NCBI GenBank assembly: GCA_023264315.1
Contig: JALQST010000096.1
Coordinates: 1-9,577 of the forward strand
From: Nodosilinea sp. BSH.14
GTDB taxonomy: Bacteria; Cyanobacteriota; Cyanobacteriia; Phormidesmidales; Phormidesmidaceae
Direction of reading: 5' to 3'
Length of the DNA: 9,577 bases
Part shown: piece after piece, positions 5,819 to 9,577 of the stretch
How the letters are laid out: every line of letters starts with the position of its first letter
Position numbering within the stretch: the first letter of the stretch is position 1
Notes under the pieces: generated by a model
Told to the model about the DNA's origin: nothing
Seen by the model: only the letters and a program-made list of their open reading frames with translations
Database searches by the model: none
Program-made: the position numbers and the translations under genes

Positions 5819-5824
5819 GATAAT
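5819..5824 (+). promoter_or_regulatory. Candidate -10 element for nusB
   Basis: GATAAT lies 24 bp before the nusB ATG, in the 101-bp gap after DUF502. No good -35 is seen. If used, it would give nusB its own short-leader transcript besides read-through from DUF502. Confidence 0.25.
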
Positions 5825-5835
5825 GTTTTGATTTC

Positions 5836-5840
5836 GGAGG
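5836..5840 (+). promoter_or_regulatory. Ribosome binding site that fixes the nusB start
   Basis: GGAGG ends eight bases before the ATG at 5849. This favours ATG 5849 over the in-frame TTG at 5828, which lies upstream of this site and would add seven residues. Confidence 0.8.
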
Positions 5841-5848
5841 TACCTGCG

Positions 5849-6481
5849 ATGCAGGCTCGTCGTATGGCTCGCGAACTGGCCCTGTTGGGTCTCAGCCAGT
5901 TGCCAGAAAAACCCCAAAAGCTCCAGGAACTTGACCTAGAAGCCCTGTTGCAGGCCGCTGTCAAAACCCTCGCCGCCGAAGCCAAGGACGCCCTGGAAAC
6001 CGCCTCCGACGAACTGAAGCGGGGCAGTCAGCGGCTGGTGGATACCGACCTGGTGGCCACCGATCTAGACAGCAGTCGCGCCATGGTAGACGAAGCCATC
6101 GACCTGACTCAGACCGCCATCAACCGTCTCGCCCATGCGGTGGAGCTGCCCGAGTTCCTGCAAATGACCAACCAGAAAGAGGTGCGGGCCTTTGCCATGG
6201 AACTGCTGACCAACACCGCCAAGCACCGAGCCGAGGTAGACGAGGTGCTAGAAACGGCCATGGTGGCATGGCAGCTCAAGCGTCTGGCCCGCATTGACCG
6301 CGACATTCTACGCATTGCCGTGGTGGAAATGGACTATCTTGGTACCCCCGACCGGGTAGCCATCAACGAAGCGGTGGAAATTGCCAAGCGCTATAGCGGC
6401 GAGGAAGGGTTCCGGTTCATCAACGGCGTCCTCAAGCGAGTGGTGGATCGCCCTAGGGAAAGCCAAGCCTCCAATCCCTAA
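5849..6481 (+). CDS. nusB: Transcription antitermination factor NusB, extended cyanobacterial form
   Basis: NusB binds boxA RNA together with NusE (ribosomal protein S10) and helps the antitermination complex on rRNA operons. The start MQARRMARELALLGLSQL and the C-terminal half are diagnostic: FAMELLTNTAKHRAEVDEVL (115-134), RLARIDRDILRIAVVEM (145-161), DRVAINEAVEIAKRYSGEEGFRFINGVL (168-195). At 210 residues it is much longer than E. coli NusB (about 139). The excess is a charged helical insert at about residues 20-110, as in other cyanobacterial NusB. The ATG at 5849 has a strong GGAGG. It follows DUF502 and is convergent with the exchanger gene, 50 bp away. In many cyanobacteria ftsY comes next; here it does not. 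Confidence 0.95.
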   Translation: MQARRMARELALLGLSQLPEKPQKLQELDLEALLQAAVKTLAAEAKDALETASDELKRGSQRLVDTDLVATDLDSSRAMVDEAIDLTQTAINRLAHAVELPEFLQMTNQKEVRAFAMELLTNTAKHRAEVDEVLETAMVAWQLKRLARIDRDILRIAVVEMDYLGTPDRVAINEAVEIAKRYSGEEGFRFINGVLKRVVDRPRESQASNP

Positions 6482-6531
6482 CCCACCGCCCCCGTCGGCA
6501 CCCCTGCCCTAGGTGGATCGCAGCCCGTAGA

Positions 6532-7656
6532 CTAGGAACGGTTGGGGGTTTCTCCCTTGGGCCAGGTGCGCAGCAGTACGGTGACTAAGGTGATGACCGT
6601 AATGGGAATTACGAATAGCAGCATAATTTGGCTGAACAGGCCCAGATGGTCGTGATCCGACGCCCGCAGCACCAGATAGGTGGCGTAGGCGACATAGTAG
6701 CCGCTGAACAGCACCCCCTCCCAGCGGGAAATCAGGTTGCCCGTGGCGAAGATGGGAATACAGGCCACCGCCACGGCCACCATCACCGGGATGTCGAAGT
6801 GGAGAACGGCGTTGGGAATCACGATGCCATCGCCGGAGGCCAGGGCCGTGACCCCCAGCACGGTCAAAATATTAAAAATGTTGCTGCCGACCACGTTGCC
6901 CACGGCAATGTCCCGTTCGCCGCGCAGGGTGGCAACGATGGAGGTGGCCAATTCTGGCAGCGAGGTGCCTGCCGCGACAATGGTGAGCCCAATCACCAGT
7001 TCACTGACTCCGATGGCCGTGGCAATGGCGACGGCCCCATTGATGAACAACCGAGACCCTAGCACTAGCGTTCCCAACCCTAGCCCCATCCAGCCGAGGT
7101 TAATCAGCCAGCCCAAGCGCGACCGTTCCTTGACGCCGTATTCTTGGTCATATTCGGCCTGCACCTCAGCGTTGGTCTCGCGGCGGCTGAGGTAGATCAA
7201 AAAGGCGGTGTAGACCACACCGCCAATCAACAGAATCACCCCGTCGGAAGGTTGGAGCCGCTGATCCACAGAAAAGAGCAGCAGCAGGGCCGAAACGCCG
7301 ATCATAATCGGCACATCGAGGCGGATGAGCTGCTGGGCCACCACCAAAGGAGCCACCAAGGCCGACAGGCCCAGAATCACCAGAACGTTAAAAATGTTGC
7401 TGCCAATCACGTTCCCGAGGGCGATATCTCCCTGGCCCGCCAAGCTGGACTGAACACTTACGGCCATTTCCGGGGCGCTGGTGCCATAGGCAACCACCGT
7501 TAGCCCAATGATTAGGGGGGACATACCGATCAAGCCCGCCAGTCGGGATGCCCCCTTGACCAGGGCCTCGGCCCCAACGAGTAGCAGCCCGCCCCCAGCA
7601 AGCAGCAAAAGGATGGCAACGATCATACCTGTAGTCTCACTTGGTGGATTCATCAT
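6532..7656 (-). CDS. Calcium/sodium antiporter, CaCA superfamily (YrbG/NCKX-like)
   Basis: This is a ten-helix-type cation exchanger expected to expel Ca2+ in exchange for Na+ (or H+). The two alpha repeats that define the CaCA superfamily are clear: GLTVVAYGTSAPEMAVSVQS...GNVIGSNIFN (about residues 51-90) and GLTIVAAGTSLPELATSIVA...GNVVGSNIFN (about 223-262). Both carry the key GTS-PE acidic residue (E63, E235) and the GSNIFN motif, so the transport core is complete. The halves are joined by a short charged loop (RRETNAEVQAEYDQEYGVKERSR), not the large regulatory loop of animal NCX. The start is uncertain: ATG 7656 is used here. ATG 7626 begins right at the first helix (MIVAILLLLAGG), and TTG 7668 is possible. 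Substrate ion and coupling cannot be read from sequence. It is divergent from the PPOX gene. Confidence 0.93.
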   Translation of the reverse strand: MMNPPSETTGMIVAILLLLAGGGLLLVGAEALVKGASRLAGLIGMSPLIIGLTVVAYGTSAPEMAVSVQSSLAGQGDIALGNVIGSNIFNVLVILGLSALVAPLVVAQQLIRLDVPIMIGVSALLLLFSVDQRLQPSDGVILLIGGVVYTAFLIYLSRRETNAEVQAEYDQEYGVKERSRLGWLINLGWMGLGLGTLVLGSRLFINGAVAIATAIGVSELVIGLTIVAAGTSLPELATSIVATLRGERDIAVGNVVGSNIFNILTVLGVTALASGDGIVIPNAVLHFDIPVMVAVAVACIPIFATGNLISRWEGVLFSGYYVAYATYLVLRASDHDHLGLFSQIMLLFVIPITVITLVTVLLRTWPKGETPNRS

Positions 7657-7737
7657 CGCAAGGGTCAACCCATCGAGGAATGTTCAATCCTGCACTAGAT
7701 AGCCCTAGGCTAGGATCACCCCCTGGCACGCTCATCG

Positions 7738-8415
7738 GTGCCTTTGACGCAATCTCTAGTATGTCTGATTTTGGAACCCGCCGTTGTGCCCCTCGATCCC
7801 CTGCCCGTTAATCCCTTGACCCCTGATCCCCTAGCTCCCTGGCGTGGCCCCCTTGCCAGAGCCCTGCACCGCAACCGCAGCAAACCCCACAGCCGCTATG
7901 CCCAGTTGGCCACCCTGTCGGCCCACGGTCGTCCCGCCAACCGCACGGTGGTGTTTCGCGGCTTCTACCACCACAGCAATACCCTGATGTTTGTCACCGA
8001 CACCCGCAGTGCCAAAGTGACCGATATTACCCAAACCCCCTGGGGAGAACTGTGCAGGTACTTCACCCAAACCCGCGAACAGTTCCGTCTGTCTGGGGCC
8101 ATTACCCTCATCACCGCCGATGCCGCTGATGCCGCCCTTGGCCAAGCCCGTCGGGAACGCTGGGAAGCCCTGTCCGAGGCCAGCCGCCAGTCCTTCCACT
8201 GGCCCCAGCCCAGACACCCACGATCTGAGGATCCCACTGCTTTTGAGGGTTCTGGCCCTGCTTCCGCGTTTCCCGACCCACCGCCCAGTTTTGGTCTGGG
8301 GTTGCTTCAGCCAGATGCGGTGGATCATCTGGAGCTGCGGGGCAATCCCCAAAACCGCACCCAATACCAGCGTCTCACCGATGGCACTTGGGCCATGCAG
8401 GCGGTTAATCCCTAG
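7738..8415 (+). CDS. FMN-dependent PPOX-type flavoprotein, Alr4036/Npun_F5749 family
   Basis: This belongs to the Alr4036-like branch of the pyridoxamine 5'-phosphate oxidase fold, widespread in cyanobacteria. It should be a soluble FMN-binding protein, but its substrate is not known and it should not be called PdxH. Family blocks are APWRGPLARALHRNRSKPHSRYAQLATL (33-60), GRPANRTVVFRGF (64-76), LMFVTDTRSAKVTDI (83-97), TREQFRLSG (112-120) and the C-terminal VDHLELRGNPQNR (195-207). Residues 155-187 are a proline-rich variable loop. No in-frame ATG lies before the domain. GTG 7738 is the longest start; GTG 7786 and TTG 7816 are alternatives and closer to where the conserved part begins. None has a good Shine-Dalgarno. 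The stop overlaps the end of the opposing MerR gene by 11 bp. Confidence 0.88.
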   Translation: MPLTQSLVCLILEPAVVPLDPLPVNPLTPDPLAPWRGPLARALHRNRSKPHSRYAQLATLSAHGRPANRTVVFRGFYHHSNTLMFVTDTRSAKVTDITQTPWGELCRYFTQTREQFRLSGAITLITADAADAALGQARRERWEALSEASRQSFHWPQPRHPRSEDPTAFEGSGPASAFPDPPPSFGLGLLQPDAVDHLELRGNPQNRTQYQRLTDGTWAMQAVNP

Positions 8416-8827
8416 CCTCCACCGAGGCAATCAGGGGGCAGATATCTCCATCCGTGGATGGGGGCGGATGGGTCGCCCATTGATCGCGGTACTGCTCAAG
8501 TTCCGCCTTAAAGGTGGTCATGTGCTGGATTTGATCGGCCAGGTGGTCAATTTTTTGCTGCAAGAGGGATCGCACCACGGCACAGGGGGTATGGCCCTGC
8601 TGATGCACCGTTAGCACCGCCTTAATGTCTTCTAGGGAAAAGCCGAGGGCCTGGGCTTTTTTGATAAATTCCACCTGCTGCACCGTGGTCGGAGCATAGT
8701 ATCGATAGCGGTTGGCTCCCCGCTGAGCGGTAATCAGGCCGAGGCTTTCGTAATAACGCAACGCCCCCACCGCCACCCCGGTCTGACGGGATATTTCACC
8801 AATCTTGAGGGGGGCCGTGGGGGGCAT
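8405..8827 (-). CDS. MerR family transcriptional regulator, possibly heavy-metal responsive
   Basis: Residues 7-75 are a standard MerR winged-helix domain (LKIGEISRQTGVAVGALRYYESLGLI, NRYRYY, QQVEFIKKAQALGFSLEDIKAVL), followed by a dimerisation helix (83-117). MerR regulators untwist promoters with long -35/-10 spacers when they bind their inducer. The C-terminal part resembles ZntR/heavy-metal types: Cys82 (HTPC) at the head of the long helix and Cys130 (DICPLI) near the end, with His79 and His120 as further possible ligands. The paired cysteines that ZntR has before the equivalent of His120 are replaced by Gln-Trp. The inducer is therefore uncertain: Zn, another metal, or none. ATG 8827 has GAGG eight bases upstream. 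It lies 29 bp downstream of the TPM-domain gene on the same strand, so the two may be co-transcribed. Confidence 0.9.
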   Translation of the reverse strand: MPPTAPLKIGEISRQTGVAVGALRYYESLGLITAQRGANRYRYYAPTTVQQVEFIKKAQALGFSLEDIKAVLTVHQQGHTPCAVVRSLLQQKIDHLADQIQHMTTFKAELEQYRDQWATHPPPSTDGDICPLIASVEARD

Positions 8828-8835
8828 GGGATGCG

Positions 8836-8839
8836 CCTC
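8836..8839 (-). promoter_or_regulatory. Ribosome binding site of the merR-like gene
   Basis: On the minus strand GAGG precedes the ATG at 8827 by eight bases. It lies in the 29-bp gap after the TPM gene stop, supporting the chosen start. Confidence 0.55.
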
Positions 8840-8856
8840 GGAGGGTTGGAGAAAGG

Positions 8857-9577
8857 CTAGGTTTCGGAGGGGCTAGAGGGGCTGTTGAAGGAGGGCGTTA
8901 GGTAGGCCACCAGGGCACCAAGGAAAAAGCCGATGACATTGCGGGTTAGCGGCAACCAATCGCTGGTGCGGGTGATGACGGGGCCAATGCCAAAGGCGAG
9001 GAACAGGATGCCCCACAGCGGTGAAAAGATGAGCACCCATTGCCAAGCCAGGATTTGACCGGGCTTGCGGGGATGGGCGGCAAACCCACACACCACGCCG
9101 CCCACGATGGAGGTGACGAGGGTTAACACCCACTGCTCCTGGGGCAGACCGGGCACAACGTTGCAGCCCCCCTGACGCAGACAGGTTTCGATGGATTCGA
9201 GGGCGCTCATAATCGAGTTGTCTTCACCGTTTTCGCGGACAAAGAACTGGTTGCCGTAGCGGGTTTGCAGCTCAATCCAGAAGGTGCGAGGCAGCAGATC
9301 GTAAACGGCGTCGCCCACGCTGAAGTTGAGCAAGTTACCACCACGGGGATCTGCAACCAGCATAACGCTGCGGTCATCCAAGCCCCAGAAGTCCTTCACG
9401 GCGCGGCCTGGGGTGCGGTCATACTGGGTGAGCACCCGCAGTTTCCAGCCGGTTTCGGTTTCAAAATCGGAGAGACGGACGTTTAAGTCTTCCTCTTGGC
9501 GCGGCGTCAGGGATTTGGCCAAGTCAATGACAACGGTCTCCTCTTCGGGTAGGAGTTCCGGGTTGTCGTAGGCATGG
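8857..9577 (-). CDS. TPM-domain membrane protein (Psb32/TLP18.3-related), 5' end beyond the window
   Basis: The frame stays open to the right edge, giving 239 visible residues beginning HAYDNPELLPEEETVVIDLAK; the true start is outside and probably includes a signal peptide. Residues about 1-130 form a TPM domain, the fold of plant TLP18.3 and cyanobacterial Psb32 proteins, which help repair photosystem II. Conserved blocks are GWKLRVLTQYDRTPGRAVKDFWG, VMLVADPRGGNLLNFSVGDAVY and FWIELQTRYGNQFFV. The C-terminal third has three likely membrane segments (VLTLVTSIVGGVVCGF; WVLIFSPLWGILFLAFGIGPVI; NVIGFFLGALVAYL). The domain would thus sit lumenal or periplasmic, anchored at its C-terminus. The TPM call is firm; a photosystem II repair role is inferred from relatives, and this multi-spanning form may be a distinct subgroup. 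It is followed 29 bp on by the merR-like gene. Confidence 0.82.
   Translation of the reverse strand, partial: HAYDNPELLPEEETVVIDLAKSLTPRQEEDLNVRLSDFETETGWKLRVLTQYDRTPGRAVKDFWGLDDRSVMLVADPRGGNLLNFSVGDAVYDLLPRTFWIELQTRYGNQFFVRENGEDNSIMSALESIETCLRQGGCNVVPGLPQEQWVLTLVTSIVGGVVCGFAAHPRKPGQILAWQWVLIFSPLWGILFLAFGIGPVITRTSDWLPLTRNVIGFFLGALVAYLTPSFNSPSSPSET

Noticed and set aside
6628..7503. Several plus-strand open frames opposite the antiporter gene
   Set aside because: They mirror the antiporter codons and show no protein family; the minus-strand gene has both CaCA alpha repeats.
2656..7709. CCTAGG hexamer seen about seven times
   Set aside because: The count is only a little above what the base composition predicts, and copies occur in both genes and gaps.
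7831..8430. 199-residue minus-strand frame across the PPOX gene
   Set aside because: Antisense to a recognisable flavoprotein and lacking any conserved motif.

Overview
The window looks like chromosomal DNA of a GC-rich cyanobacterium. Several genes belong to families largely or typically found in cyanobacteria and plastids: a DUF6816 protein, a ComFB-domain protein, a DUF502 protein next to an extended nusB, an Alr4036-type PPOX flavoprotein, and a TPM-domain membrane protein. No insertion sequence, integrase, phage gene, CRISPR array, rRNA or tRNA was seen. Only one copy of the HIP1 octamer (GCGATCGC, inside murQ at 3879-3886) was noticed, so this is not a HIP1-rich lineage. Base composition is even across the genes and gives no sign of recent transfer. 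The genus cannot be fixed from this; a filamentous Leptolyngbya/Nodosilinea-like or related lineage would fit.

Layout. The left edge holds the first 16 codons of glyS (minus strand), divergent from a DUF6816 protein gene (plus strand) whose signal peptide and mature part lie in different frames. Facing it is a comFB-like gene (minus), whose 371-bp upstream region is rich in inverted repeats. That region is shared with a divergent LapA-like membrane protein carrying a long acidic, proline-rich tail. A small pentapeptide-repeat protein and murQ follow on the minus strand. They diverge from DUF502-nusB on the plus strand, which meets a CaCA-type sodium/calcium exchanger (minus) tail to tail. An Alr4036-type flavoprotein (plus) then overlaps by 11 bp the end of a MerR-family regulator (minus). 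The MerR gene lies 29 bp downstream of a TPM-domain membrane protein that runs off the right edge.

How the genes relate. This is mostly housekeeping and conserved-unknown content rather than one dedicated system. It covers translation (glyS), transcription antitermination (nusB), peptidoglycan recycling (murQ), cation exchange, and probable c-di-GMP or competence signalling (ComFB). Only DUF502-nusB, murQ-pentapeptide and TPM-merR are plausible co-transcription units. The points most worth a second look are the frameshift in the DUF6816 gene, the inverted-repeat cluster before comFB, the LapA-like protein's repeated acidic tail, and a MerR regulator lacking part of the usual ZntR metal site. 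I found no convincing new multi-gene system.
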